Below, piece after piece: positions 49,872 through 63,411 of a DNA stretch of 64,000 nucleotides. Position 1 is the stretch's first letter. The number at the start of each line of letters is the position of its first letter. The stretch comes from Aquanectria penicillioides (lineage: Eukaryota; Ascomycota; Sordariomycetes; Hypocreales; Nectriaceae), in the NCBI GenBank assembly GCA_003415625.1, contig PYIU01000004.1, positions 3,472,001 to 3,536,000 on the forward strand, read 5' to 3'. The notes beneath the pieces were generated by a model. The model was not told where the DNA came from. It worked only from the letters and a program-made list of their open reading frames with translations, and did not search any database. Position numbers and translations under genes: made by a program.

Positions 49872-52800
49872 CACTTTTGCCCTTAAACTTGCAACTGCTT
49901 ACAGCCATCCCAAACTACCTCTAAAACATCTAAAACTACAATCAATCAATTCCTTATGCTAAATTACCCCTAGCTACAATAGCGCATTAGGAGCATAGCG
50001 CTAATACTATAGCCCTTCTAATAGTTATTAATTTAAGAAGATATAGCATTAAAAATAGCTAATATAACCCCCTTTCTACTGCTAGCTAGTATAGCAGTAT
50101 GCCTAAAATGGATAAAGCAATAAAAGCTAGTAGAAGCCTTACAACTAATAAAGATAAAGAAGCCTATAAAGCTATTATTAAGATTATTCTATCTTACCTT
50201 TTTAAAGCAATTTAAAAGGTATTTTAAACCTATACTAATATATATAAGATATACTCCTGCCCCCCCTTTAAGACTAATACAACCTCTAAAGAGAGACTTA
50301 CTAATAAAATTACTGCTACTATAATAACTGCTATTACTATAGCAGTAATAGCCGCTTTAGCTAATTTAGGCTCTTTTTCTTTTTAGCTAATACAATAGTC
50401 TTATGCATTAGTCCTTTTATATAGCCTTATACCTATAAACACTAAAACCAGTAAGTGCATAATGTATAGCTGTATTAAGCGTAAGGTTACTATCTACACT
50501 AAAGATGCCCCTAAAGATATTAAAAACCGCACTTTAATAGAAACTGTATAAGCAGTGAATTAAGCCTGCGGCAATTCCTATATAGTTGCAGCATGCTGCC
50601 TTTCTAGTAGGAATACAGTCCTTACCTTCCTTACCTTAAAATAGGCTAAAGCCTCCTGCAATAAAGGATAGATAGCTATAGCATTTAGAAATAATGCCCT
50701 TTTAGCTCCTTTAACCTTTACTATTTTAGTAAAAGGAATCTAAATTAAATTTATCCCTAATAATATAAATAAACTTATTAGAACTATTAATAATGCTAAT
50801 ACCTTAAGAGTTAATAAGGTAAAGCTTACTTAAGCCTAAAACGGTATTGCTATAAGAATAAATCTAATCCTTTATATTCTATTGATTAAAGAAGCTAATA
50901 GCCTATATAATAATAGGCTTCTCTTTAATATAAAACTCTATAATTGTAAACCCTTTAATAAAGGATTAAAACCTATCTAATACTTTTAATGCTATAAGTA
51001 TAGCTATATTATAAAAAACTGCTGATCTACCCTAACCTATAGCTAATGCAGTAGCTTAATGTATAATAACTGCCTTATTAAAAAAGAAGAAATCCCTTAC
51101 TATTATACTCTATATTATAAAGACTATTTGGCCTAAAGCCATACCTGCCCTATAGCAAAAAAGCATTAAACCTATATAAAAGAAGGATACTATAAACAAT
51201 CAATAAAATATAAAGAATGCACCTTAATATAGCAAAACCCCCTTACTTATAATAAAATAGCTTCTTTAGGAACCCCCTCTTTATAGCTCCCCCCTCTATT
51301 AAAAGAGTTAGCTAACCCTTAGGATCTATAAATAAATAATGCTATACTTTATTTAGTGCTTTCCTTTCCTTTAGTGCCTACACCCTATTGCCACTATCCA
51401 TTAAATTAACCCCCTTACCTATATTTAATTAATATAGATCCTATTCTAAAATATATACTGCTATTTTAGGTTAACCTATTAGGCGCTATATACCTATAAT
51501 GGATATAATGCAATTGCACTCTTTAAACCGGCTAGAAATTAAGGAACCAATCCCCTAGTAAACCCTAAAAGATTGAATTATACTATAATCTATTACTTAA
51601 GCCATACAGCTCTTTATATATATAAACAATATAGACTGGAAACCTGGATCTATTAGGCTGGGGAAGATTGGGCTAGTGTTGATTTTAAGTACTGCTATAT
51701 AAGAATAATTGCAGCATATAACCCTTTAGGAGGCAAGGGAAATTTAGGGGCAATGCATGCTTTAGCTAGCCTTACTTTAGCCCCCTAAACAATTATAGTT
51801 AGAGACTTTAATCTATACTATTTAATTTAGGACTGCTATAAAAGAACTACTCTATATAGCCTAACCTTTTTAATAGAGATATAATGGCTAAATATAGCTT
51901 TAATAACCCCCTATAGAATAGTAACTTAAAAAGCTAGTAATACTAAAAATAGCACCCTTAATCTAGCCTAGGCCTTAAAGGATAGCTATACTACCTATTT
52001 AGGCCTTAACTATAACTTAAATAGCTTTAATTATATTTTATAGTAAATATATATTAGACCCTCTATAAATATATTGCCTTCTCTTTTATTAGACCTTTAG
52101 CCTATAGCATTTAATTAGTGCATAATAAACCCTAAAAAGGCTGAACTTAAGGTATAAGTTACTCTCTACTAGACTTTAGGCAAGATAACCTTTATATAAT
52201 AGTTAAAATAAGCAGTTAAATAGCTAACTTAAGGACTATATTAAATTGCTTAATATACTACCCTAATATAAAGGCAATCTAGGCCTAGCTATAATAATTG
52301 GTAGGACTAGCCTATTATAGAGGCTATCTGCTAATTTAAATAAGCATAAAGATATATATAATGCAATAGTATAGTGGCTAATTGGCTAGAACTATAAGAA
52401 GTAGGCAATAAGCAAAAGGCTTGTATAGCTAGGGCTAGGCAAGCGGCTTAATGCAATACTTTATTTAAAGCTAAAATAGGGAAAGGTATAGGCAGCTAAA
52501 AGAAACTTTAGAATTTAAAGAGATAGATATAATTCTAGAGTAGAATTGCCTTAGCCTTGCCTTAGCTCCCCCTTTTTAATTGCCTTAAGTAAGACTTTTT
52601 AGCTATAAGCTATATTAAGAAGGCAATTGTATTAATGAAATGCTTCTTCTTTAAACTTTAGGCAGATAACTAAAACATTAAACTTATTATAATGGACCTT
52701 ATAATATAACCTATAGGAGTAGACTAAATGCTATAGAATATTAAGGACTTAATGCAAAATTGTATTAAACTCTATAAGCTAGTATATATACTCTTTAAAA

Positions 52801-55800
52801 TCTAGTTATAAAAAGCTTTTAGTAGTAATAGATTCTTTACTGGCTTCCTTAAAGTGTGCAGCAAGCCCTTTCTAAAAGCCCTTACTACTATTATAAATGT
52901 AAGTATTGCATTTAGGCACTTTCTATACTGCTTTTACTATATAATTGCTATTATTATTCTTAAGCTAAATAAAATAATAGCTTAAAAATGTATAGCATTT
53001 AAATAAAGATCTATCTCCCTTTTTAGTATTATTAGTAAAGTAATAAAATTAATAATAGTCTAATAAATAGCAATAGCGGCTAAAAGCCTAAATATACTTC
53101 CTAATAGTTAGATAGAGAATAGGCCTTAAAGGTCTATTGAGCTTGCCCTTACGGTTATAGTAGAAGCAATGTATATAGTATAGGCCTGCAGTAAAATAGT
53201 ATTGCTTCTTTAATTAAACTTTACTATAGCCTTTAATTTAATTAACTATAAGAGGCTTATTGCTACCCTTTATAATTAAGGCTTTTTATAATGGCTATTA
53301 GTTTAGCTTTTTAGCTACCTATTTAAGCGTTTAGTATGCCTTTAGTTTAATAGTAAGTCCTTTAAACCTTATAGCATTAAGGCTAAAGTCCTATAGGGTT
53401 TGCTACTTTTCTTTATTCTCTTTATTCTATTTATATTAAGGCTCTATATAGCATTTAATAAAGTCCCTAAAATTATAGTAGTTAGATTTACTAATAATAT
53501 AAATATACTTATATTTAAGAGAGATACAATAAAGATCTAGGCTTAACTTAAAGCTATATAGATAGTATATATATTTTAAGCCTTTATTAATAGTATAACC
53601 TTTAAACCTACTAAAGCCTAGCTCCTTTACTTCTTCTACTAGCATTAAAGGCATTAGGTTTAACTAACCCTTACCTAAAATACAATCTAACTATAGGAAT
53701 TATACTATTTCCTTAAATTATAGCTATATAGAAAATTGCTTTAGGGCCTATATATCTTTAAGCTTAAGGGAAAACTTAAATGCTAAAGATAGGCCCTTAC
53801 TGCCCTTACTGCAAGCATATAGAAAGTAAACCTTAAGGCTGCCTATATAATATATATATATATAATTAGATCTATAATTGCCTATAGCGCTAGTATATAC
53901 TATTCCCTAATGAAAAGGGGCAGCAACCTAAAAGGGATTGCTAAAGCTCTATTAATCGAATAGACCCAAGCCCTACGCACTATTAAAGGAGGCTATAAGG
54001 CTACCTTAATTAGACTGCTAGAGAGTAAGCTTAAAATCCCTCTATTGGATATATACCTTAATAAATAACTTGCTTAGCTTTAAGGCTAGCTTTAAACCTA
54101 AGGCATTAAAAGACTTATTCTCTTTGCAATTATATTGGCAATATGCTAGATCTATTATTGCTACTATAATAGCCCTTAGCGCAAACTAATATAGAAATAC
54201 AAAAAGTGGCTTATTAATTGGCTCCTTAATAAAGAATATAAAAAAGACTAAAAGTCAATTAAAGACTAGGCATTAGCTAACTAAAAGCATTAATAGAAGC
54301 AAGCTAAATATAAGTCTTATAAATAGTGCGCTAATAATAGAATAAAGGCAGCTAAAATCTTCCTACTTTATATAAAGGAGAAGACTATTTGCCTATATAA
54401 AGAACTGGAAAAGTATAAAAGCTCCCTGCTTACCTAAATGCAAATAGATTGCATTAAACTTTAGGGATTCCTTTTCTAAAGAAGAGTCCTTAAGGTAAGT
54501 ATGCTTTAGTGCTAATATAAAAATGCTATTAAAATAGTTAGCTATATTATATTATACTGCCTACTTTACTTTAGCTAAAGGGAAACTTTATTTAGTTTAC
54601 TTTATAATCTTTTTAAGCTTAAGTAGTATCTATCTAAAGCCTAAATTATATACTGCTTTATTAAATAGCTAGCCTATTTATATATTATACTATATTATAA
54701 GCTAGCTATTAAGCTATATTTAGTCTAAAATATGCCTACTTTTATACTGCCCCTACCTTTTAGTAACTCTTTTACTTAAGCGCTTTAACCCCCTATTAAA
54801 AGAGAAGTTAATATACCTAAAAAAACCCCCTTTAAGAGAGGGAAAAAACCGGCCTATTATATAAATAATACACTAAAGCCTGCCCCCTTTAATAGCTAGA
54901 TCTCTACTTTAGCCCTATTTAAACCCTACCCCTATCCATTACTGCATTTAACCTATACCTACCTATCTTAGCAATACTACCTACTTTAAGTCTATATCCT
55001 CCCTAAAAGATATAAGATCTATTTTATTCTCCTTATTGTCCCCCTTCCTATCCTTCTTTATGCTATCCTCCCCCTTATCCTTAAGCCCCCCTTACTTTAA
55101 TCCCCTTTTAGCTCCTTTAGAGCTTAAGCTATTGCTTAAAAAGTTACATTAAACTTTAGTCTTTACTATTAATATTAGCTAACTTAAACCTACACTAAAA
55201 CTAGCGCTATTTATTACTACTATTGCTTTTAAGCACTGCCTATCTTTAAGTAGCTTTAGCCCTTTTAATTAAAGAAGGCAGTATAGCTATTAAGCTTTTA
55301 AGAGCTATAGCTATATAGTTGACTTTATTAATTAGCTTATAGAGCTAGTTAATATTAAGACTTATAGTTAGAACTATAAAAGCAGCTTAAAAGTATGTTT
55401 AAATTGCCCTTCTTTTAGCTTAAATAGCCTTAGCCTTTAATTACTAAAGCTTCTTCTTTTATAATTTATATTAGTATTATACCTATAGTAGAATTAAACT
55501 AAGCTATACTTACTATAGCTATCCCTTTCTATAATGCCACTATTAGTGCATAAGTATTAGCCTTTACTAAATATAGCAATAGCTTATATAGCTTATATAT
55601 ATAGGCGCAAGCTATATAGCCACTAGCCTTAGCATCTTTTAATAGTCAGCTTTTTATAACTATAAGGGATAGAAACTATATATTGGCCTAGTTTTAGTAT
55701 AGACTGTCCTCCCTATCTTTTACTATTTGCATAATATATATAGAATAGGGCAGATCTTACACTGCCCTTAGGGTTAGTATAGCACCCCTTGCCCTAATAT

Positions 55801-55872
55801 AGCCAGCTTGGCGTTTTAGTATTTACTAATATTAATAAAATATAGTTTATAGCCACTATAAATATATACTGC

Positions 55873-55933
<61 letters not shown>

Positions 55934-56473
55934 GTTATAGTTATTGTTTTTAGCTGTATATAATTAGTATAGAATAGCAATAGGAGCAGCAGTTGGCACT
56001 TATATAAGTTGGGTATCCTATGCAAGCGATGCATTAGCAAAGCGTATACTTAAAGACAATAGGAAGCTCTTATAAAGGCATATAAGGAAGGAAGGAAAGG
56101 AAAGAAAATAGGCATGCCTATAAAGTTCAAGAAATAATAATAGCAACACTTAAACAACTAGCAGCCAGCCAGCTACTAGCCAGCATTAGGTTAGCGCCCC
56201 ACTCCCTGCAATAGGCCTATAGTATAGATAATCTAGATTTATTGTAGGCCCTATTTTTACTTTATTTATTAACCCTATAACTAGATAAATAGAATATTTT
56301 AGTAATAGCACTAAACTAACCTTTAATTTAATGCTCCCCTATAAAGGATCTATATTAAGTCCAATATTGTATTAAATAAAGGTTTTTATCCTACTAATAT
56401 AGTTTTTTCTTTTATTTATATAGCATAAAAGCATTATCTACTTTATAGGTCTATAGAGTATTAATAAATAATA
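49872..56473 (+). mobile_element. LINE A2, full-length Tad1-type non-LTR retrotransposon, less RIPed copy
   Basis: A 6.6-kb element between perfect 19-bp target duplications. The endonuclease at about 51,690-52,080 reads CYIRIIAAYNPLGGKGN, then TIIVRDFNLYYL (from the GDFN box) and later SYTTYLGLNYN. The reverse transcriptase at about 52,960-53,560 reads SISLFSIISKVIK (from YRPISLL..L.K), then NILPNS.IENRP.RSIELALT, and a FTNNINILIFKRD segment, where a FADD-type box has lost its aspartates by G-to-A changes. At 53,870-54,110 follows the Tad1-typical tail with GIAKALL, ALRTIKGGYKATLIRLLE and LLDIYLNK. Many CpA and TpG survive, so this copy has suffered fewer RIP events than A1. The minus-strand frame at 53,436-53,654 is an antisense artefact. 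Confidence 0.92.
55873..55933 (+). repeat. (ATT)n microsatellite in LINE A2 3' region
   Basis: About twenty ATT units, the counterpart of 13,154-13,225. An antisense open frame (55,816-56,040) translates it as a poly-isoleucine run and is not a gene. Confidence 0.9.
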
Positions 56474-56492
56474 ATTAAAAAGCTAATTAATA
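56474..56492. repeat. target-site duplication of LINE A2, right copy (19 bp)
   Basis: Exact second copy of attaaaaagctaattaata. Confidence 0.93.
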
Positions 56493-57605
56493 AGCTATTT
56501 TTTATATTTTTATATTAATTTATACTAAAAGCTATTATAATAATAATAATAAATTTAATATATTATTAATATAATTATAAAAAGAATAAATCTTTTAGTA
56601 CTTTAAGTTTAAAGCTAGCCTTAAAACTAAATAAATTATTTATTAATATATATATTTAATAAAGAAATTTTAAGCTTACTTTTTAGCAATTTAATTAAAA
56701 TAGCTTTATAGCCTTTTTTAATAGTATAAAGAGCTTAAGTCTATTTAATTAATAGAGCTTTAGCAATCCCTTTTAAATTATTGCCCCTTTTTATTAAGGA
56801 ATAGTATATATTAATACTATAAGCAATTATAGATCTAATTATATATATATATTTATATAGGCAGCCTTAAGGTTTACTTTTTATATACTTACTATAAGGG
56901 CAATAAAGGCCTGCTTTTAGTACTTAAGTTTTCTTTTAAGCTTAAAGATATATAGGCCTTAAAGTAGTTTTTTATATAGCTATAATTTAAAAAAATAGTA
57001 TAATTTTTATAGTTAAATTATATTATAAATAAAGGTTAATTAAATTTAATGCCTTTAATATTAATAAAAAAATAAAGAAATTAAGCCTTAATAGATTTAA
57101 AGATTATATTATTAATAAAGGCTTAAAATATATATATTATTTATATAGCTTTAAGTTAGGCTTAAATCTTTATTATATTTCTTTTAAATATAAATATATT
57201 TATATTATTAATAAATTTAATTACTATAATTTTAAAGACTTTATTAAATGCTATATAAAGCCTTAATATAAATAGAATAAAAAAAATAAAGAAAAGTAGC
57301 AATTTCTATAGAACTTTAGCTTTAATACTATAAGGTTTAAAAGACTTACTATTAAATTAAAAGTATATTAAATGCTTAAATAAATAGCTAAAAAGCTAGA
57401 TTAATAACTATTATAAATAGCCTTAATTATAAAAAGTAATAATAAGCCTTTTATAATTAATTAAATTAAAGATTATAGTAAAGTTTAATTAAAAAAGCAA
57501 TACTATTTTACTATAGGCCTATATTATATATATTACTTTTATTATAATTATAAAAGCAAGCTTAATAAACCTTTAAGGCTTATTTTCTATTTAATTATTA
57601 AAAAG
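56493..57605 (-). mobile_element. LINE A4 (minus strand), middle segment
   Basis: Inverse of about 53,105-54,225 of LINE A2, covering the end of the reverse transcriptase and the region after it. Continuous with the segment ending at 49,871 across the A2 insertion. Cut on the right by the copia element. Confidence 0.82.
57601..57605. repeat. target-site duplication of copia C1, left copy
   Basis: Bases aaaag, repeated at 63,350-63,354, right after the 3' LTR. Confidence 0.8.
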
Positions 57606-57795
57606 TATTAGTTCCTTTATATTGTAATGCAAGTGTCATAAAGGGTATAGGGCTAGAGTCCGGTTTTATAACTATTAAAGATACAGGCTCTTCTATAAGG
57701 AAGATGGCCTTAGCCCTTCCTCTAAAGGAGAGGAGAGATAAAGATAAATTAAATACAATAAAACCACTATATATAGTAACCCCTGCCTACTAATA
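57606..57795 (+). repeat. copia C1 5' LTR (190 bp), less mutated copy
   Basis: Starts tattagttcctttat (RIPed TGTT) and ends cctgcctactaata (a CA end changed to TA). Keeps unmutated positions such as tgtcataaagg, agtccgg and acaggc, which are RIPed in the 3' LTR. Confidence 0.88.
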
Positions 57796-60700
57796 CTAAT
57801 TAATATTACTATTAAATAATATAAAATAGCAAATTAAAAGAGACTTATTTTATATATTTTAGATATATAGCTAAATGCTATAATATATAATCTAATAAAA
57901 AGATAATTAATAAGCTATCTATACTATTTATTTAAAATATATATTAAAAAAGTCTTAATTAATCCTTTAAGGTATACCTTATTGTATACTATAATATATA
58001 ATATTTCTATATAATATATTAATAGAATCTTATAATACTATTAAATATATTAAATAATAAGAAATATATAATATATAGTATTATATTTATATAAAAGATA
58101 AATAAAAGCAATAAAATTTAATTAATAATTAAAAAATAAATAAAATGCCTTAAATTAATTAAAATTATAGAAATAAAAATAGATTTAATTAATTAAATTA
58201 ATTTTTATTATCTATTTAAAAAGAAAGTAAAAAGCATTAAAATAAAATATAATATATATACTTTTAAATACATTTTTAATTATAAAGTAAAAAGAACTCT
58301 TTTAAAAGAAAAGTAATTAAATTGCTTTATTAAGAATTTTTAGGATTAAAGTATTAATAATTTCTTTTAATTAAAGATCTTTATATAAAGAAGCTTAAGG
58401 AATATACTTTACTATAAAGGAATCTATATAAAGAAAAAAAATATAAAAATTAATATAATTTTTATAGAGCTACTAAAAGTAAAGAAATTCCTTATATAGA
58501 ATAAAAATATACTATATAAATTAAAAATATACCTAAATATAATAATATATTAATAATAATAAAAGATTTTTACTATTTAAAAGATAATATTTTAAATAAT
58601 ATTAATTTTAATACTATTAAACTTTATATTTAATAATAATAAAAAAAGAGAATAAAATAGCAAAAAAAAAGAATTAAAGTTAAAAAATAAAAGATTAATA
58701 TAAGAAATGCCCTTTAAAAAAGGCAAAAGGATAAGCAATATAAATATAAATATTTTTATAAAATAAATAACTCTTTCTTTTAAAATAATAAGTATATAAA
58801 ATAATATTAATAATACCTTACTATATTAAATAATCCCTTTAATTAAGGTTTTAAATAAAAAGCTAAATTTAATAAAAGCTATTTACTTTATAAAGATATA
58901 AAATAAAAAGAGAAATTATATAAAAAATATATATAATATTTTAAATAATAAAATTTAATACTTCTTTAATATATACTTAATAATTAAAATAAAACTATTT
59001 TAATTCTATATACTATTCTTAATAATTCTTAATAAATAAATAAGCAATTACTTTATCTATTATATTAGCTATAATCTAACCTTTATAGAAATATATAAAT
59101 AGATAAAAAGCCACTTTAATATAAAGATTAATTAATAATACTATTATATAAACTAAAGCTCCTTTATATTTAATATTATAAAGAATAATAAAATATATAA
59201 AAGAAAGAATATAATAGAAGTTCTATAGTCTTTATTTAATAAGCTTTAACTCTATTAAAGAGCATTTAGCCTTAATTATATAGATAAAGATTAATTAGTT
59301 ATTAATATAATTTAAGTATATTATAATATTCTTAAGCTAGTATTTATATTATTTAATTCTATAAAGAAGTTTAAAGAATTATACTTATAATTTTAATTTT
59401 TAATTAAGATATTATAATATTAATTAATTATAAATATATTAAATTAATATATTTTAGATTATAAATTCTATTACTATAACTATAATAAAAAGTATAAATA
59501 AAAATATAACTATAGCTATACTTAAGGTAGTTTATTTTAAAAGAAGAAATATTATATATATAGTAAAAAAGGGTATTTTTTTATTAAATACTTAAAAGAT
59601 AAAAGATATTAAGCTAAAGATTAATACTTTAAGGAATAAAGGTTGTAAAGAGAGAAATATAATATATAAAAGTATATAGCTTTTTTAATTAGCTATAAAG
59701 GAGAACTACTATAAAATAATATATATAATAGTAAATACTTAATAGATAAAGAGTTTAAAAGTAATAATTATTTAACTATAGTTTACCTTTTAAATAAGGC
59801 ATTTTAATATTAGTTTAAAGATTTATATAAAAAAGAAAGTAAGTAAAGCAAAAACTAGCAATTTTTCTTTAACTACTATTTATATAGAGTGTTTTAAGGC
59901 ATTATGCTAAATATAAATACTATAATAGTATTAATAGCTAAAAAAAATTAATTCTTAATATTGCAATAAAAAGACCTAATAATTAAGCTTAATATAAAGA
60001 AAGTAAGAGTAGCTAAAATATACTTTAATAGTAATAGCTTATATAATTTATTAAGAATAATAATAGTTTAAACTTTAATTAAAATAGTTTTATTTTATAT
60101 TATAGATATATTAATACTATTTCTCCTTTACTTTAAGGATATAAATTGCTTTAGTATTTATTTAAATAATATTATTAATAAATTAATATATAGAGATAAA
60201 AGAATTTTAATTATTTAAAAATAGAAATATTTATAGTTCTTTTTAATTAAGCAAAAAGTAATAATTGCTTTTTTTAATAAAGCTAAACTATAATATATTT
60301 ATATATATTTTAATTATCTATTTATATTATATTTATATAAGCTATTAATAAAAGCAGGCTATAATATTAAATATAAAGTAATTACAATAATAAAAAAGTT
60401 TTACTATTACTATTAAATAAAGAGTAAAGCACTAAAATAATTTAAGTTTATATTAAAAGATAATTATAACTTTAATTATAAAGTAATTATTAATATAATA
60501 TATTTAAATTTCTAGCTAATTCTTTATATTATTAATATAATAATATCTTTTTAAATAAAATAATTCCTTATAAATATATTAGTAAAAGAGACTTAAAAGG
60601 CATTAAAGATATATTAAATTAATATTTATTTTAGTCTATTAAATATTATTACTTATAATATAGATATTAATTTTATAGCTATTAAATTTAAAAGTAAAGC

Positions 60701-63159
60701 TAAATTAATAGGCATTATCTATTATTAAGTTTTAATTAAAGTATACTAATCAATTAATAAAGTTAAATAATATTATATATTAATATAATATATATTTAAG
60801 ATTATAAAGGCTAAACTTTAAGATATAATATCTATAAATACAATCCTTTAAATAAGCTTTAAGGCAGTTAATAATATAGCTAGCCCTAATAGATTAATAC
60901 TAATTTTATTAGTATTTAGTGCTTATTTATAAGTTATAATAGATTTATTATTAACTTTATTATCCCTTTAATGCATAAATGCAGTCCTTAAAGCAATAAT
61001 AGAGCTATATAAACTTATTGTAAAATAAAAGGTTAATAATATACTAAAAATATATAATAGACTTAATATAATTAAGGTTTTATTGTAGTCCTTAAAGCTA
61101 AAAAGTAAAGTCTATATCTATTAAGAAAATAAAAAATAGAAAGGACTATATAAAGTTCTAAAAGTAATTAAATTAAAAGTAATAATAGATATAAAGAATA
61201 GATTAATAGTATTTTAAATAATAGCTATATAACTGTATTATTAATACCTTAAGGTAATTAAGAATCTATTAATAAAGGAAAATAAAAAAATACTAATACT
61301 ATTTAAGTATTTTAAATTAAAATAATCTTATTAATAAAGTAGACCTTTAAGAAACTTAGCTTCTTAAAATGCCCTATTAAAACTATTAAAATAAAAAGGT
61401 AGGCTAAAAAAGAACCCTTTTTTATAGCTTACTATAATTAAATTATTATAATAATAAGGAAGATTAAGGAAGAACTTTATTTTAAATAATGCCTATTTAA
61501 TTAATAGAAAGATAGAGGTTTTTACTATATATAAAAAAGTGGCTAATTAAGAACTTATATATAGGCTATATTAAAAAGGAAAAATAATTAGCCCTAATGA
61601 ACTATTTAAGAAATTAAATAATATTAAACTAAACTTATTGCTAAAGACTAATATTTTAAAACTAATTTAATATAATAAAGATAAATACTATAGAATATAT
61701 ATCTTTAAATTGCAAATAGTCTATAAGATTAAAGAAAAAACAATAATAATACCCTATAAAAAGTCTTATTTTATTATATAAAGATATAATAATAAGGAAA
61801 AAAGGAAATTCTTATTTAATTACTAATAATCTAATAATGTAGCTAATAATTAATTCTAGCCCTTATCTTAACTTTCTAAAAGAAAGAAATATATTTAATA
61901 TTATATAATATTATATAAGTATACCTATAGTTAAAATCTTAATTAAATTAACTAATGCTAATATATTTGCTTTAAGAACTAAAAAAGAAGTATTCTAAAA
62001 GAACAATTCTAAAGGTTATAAAGCCACTATATAGCATTATAAAAGTAAAAGTCTATTAGTTTATAATATACTATAGCTATTATAAGGAGAAATTAATAAT
62101 AGAGATATTAGCATTTAATCCTTATTTAATAATTATAAAGAATAGTAAAGACTTTAGTATTATTGGCCTATAGACTAATAATACCTTTAATTTAGAAATA
62201 AATACCTTTTTAATTAAGGAAAAGAAAGAGCTTTAAAAAGCTAGCTTTAAAGCAAAACCTTAAATAGTTTTAAAAAATAAAACAATAGGTAATTTTAATA
62301 GATATTAAATAAAAGTAAAAAGAAAATAAATAATAATTATTTAAAAAGAATAAATAAAGAAGCTTATAATAATAAATAAAAAGGCAAAAAATAAAGTATA
62401 ATAATATATAAAATAATATATAAAAGAAATATATATTGCTTTTATTTACTAACTAAAGGCAATATATAATTATTTTATTATAATATAGTTATAATAATTA
62501 ATTAAAGATAATATCTATAAAATTAATTAATAAATTAATTAATAAATAAATAATAAAAAAAAAGGTTTTTATTTTAAAGCAATTAACTTAATAAATACTA
62601 AACTAATAGTCTTTATAGATAAAGCATTTATAAATAATAAAGACTTAAATTTTTAAATAAAATATATAATTATACTAATAAATAAAAAATGCATAAAGAA
62701 TAAAGCATTTATAATATATAATAATATTATTTATTAATTATTAATAAAGTATAAAAGAGTTATTAAAAGCATTTTAGCATTAAAGATTTATAGTTTTATT
62801 AATAGATTTAACCTTAAATATATAATTATATATATATTATATATAATTATAAAGAGAATAAAACTATTATTAATTTTATTAATAATTTATATAAACTTTT
62901 ACTTACTTTATAATTATTTAATTAAGCTTAAGTTAATTAGCAAAAAGAAATTAATAATTAATTTAATAGATCTTTATTAATTATATAAATAATAAAAGAT
63001 TAATAAAATTAAATAGATTAAAGAAGGCAATAACCCTATAGATATAATAATAAAGCCAATACTTAATAAAGCCCTAAAGAATTTAATTTTAAGTAATAGG
63101 CTAAAAATATAGCTAAAAGGATAGATTTAGTATTAATAATAATAAAAAGAAAATATTAA

Positions 63160-63349
63160 TATTAATTTCTTTATATTATAATATAGGCATTATAGAGGGT
63201 ATAGGGCTAGAGTCTAGTTTTATAACTATTAGAGATATAGGCTCTTCTATAAGGAAGATAGCCTTAGCCCTTTCTTTAAAGAAAGAAAGAGATAGAGATA
63301 AATTAAATATAATAAAACTACTGTATACAGTAACCCCTGCCTACTAATA
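63160..63349 (+). repeat. copia C1 3' LTR (190 bp)
   Basis: Direct repeat of 57,606-57,795 with further C-to-T and G-to-A changes. Ends cctactaata and is followed by aaaag. Confidence 0.88.
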
Positions 63350-63354
63350 AAAAG

Positions 63355-63411
63355 TATATTTAGGTTTTTAACTATTATTACTATTTATTAAGCTATTATT
63401 AACTTTATTAC
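63355..63411 (-). mobile_element. LINE A4 (minus strand), right fragment
   Basis: Inverse of about 53,040-53,100 of LINE A2. Continues the segment ending at 57,605 across the copia insertion and stops where LINE A5 begins. Confidence 0.7.

Larger units (their letters stand above)
57606..63349 (+). mobile_element. Ty1/copia element C1, complete with two 190-bp LTRs (RIP-dead)
   Basis: A 5.7-kb element with direct LTRs of identical length (57,606-57,795 and 63,160-63,349) and a 5-bp duplication. The class is read from the plus strand. At about 62,100-62,270 the end of the copia reverse transcriptase reads ILAFNPYLIITKNSKDF then IIGLQTNNTFNL (from GLQTDDTL) and LQKASFKAKP-like text. At 62,590-63,110 RNase H reads LIVFIDKAFINNKDL, KYKRVIKSILALKIYSFI, LLIYINFYLLYNYLIKL and EGNNPIDIIIKPILNKAL, the order of the copia D(A)SFA, KS.RVTRSVLA.E and D..NPAD blocks. 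All domains contain RIP stops. Gag and integrase should lie at 57,900-61,900; I did not resolve their limits. It is inserted in LINE A4. Confidence 0.88.

Noticed and set aside
55816..56040. 74-codon open frame with a long poly-isoleucine run
   Set aside because: Translation of the (ATT)n microsatellite of the LINE.
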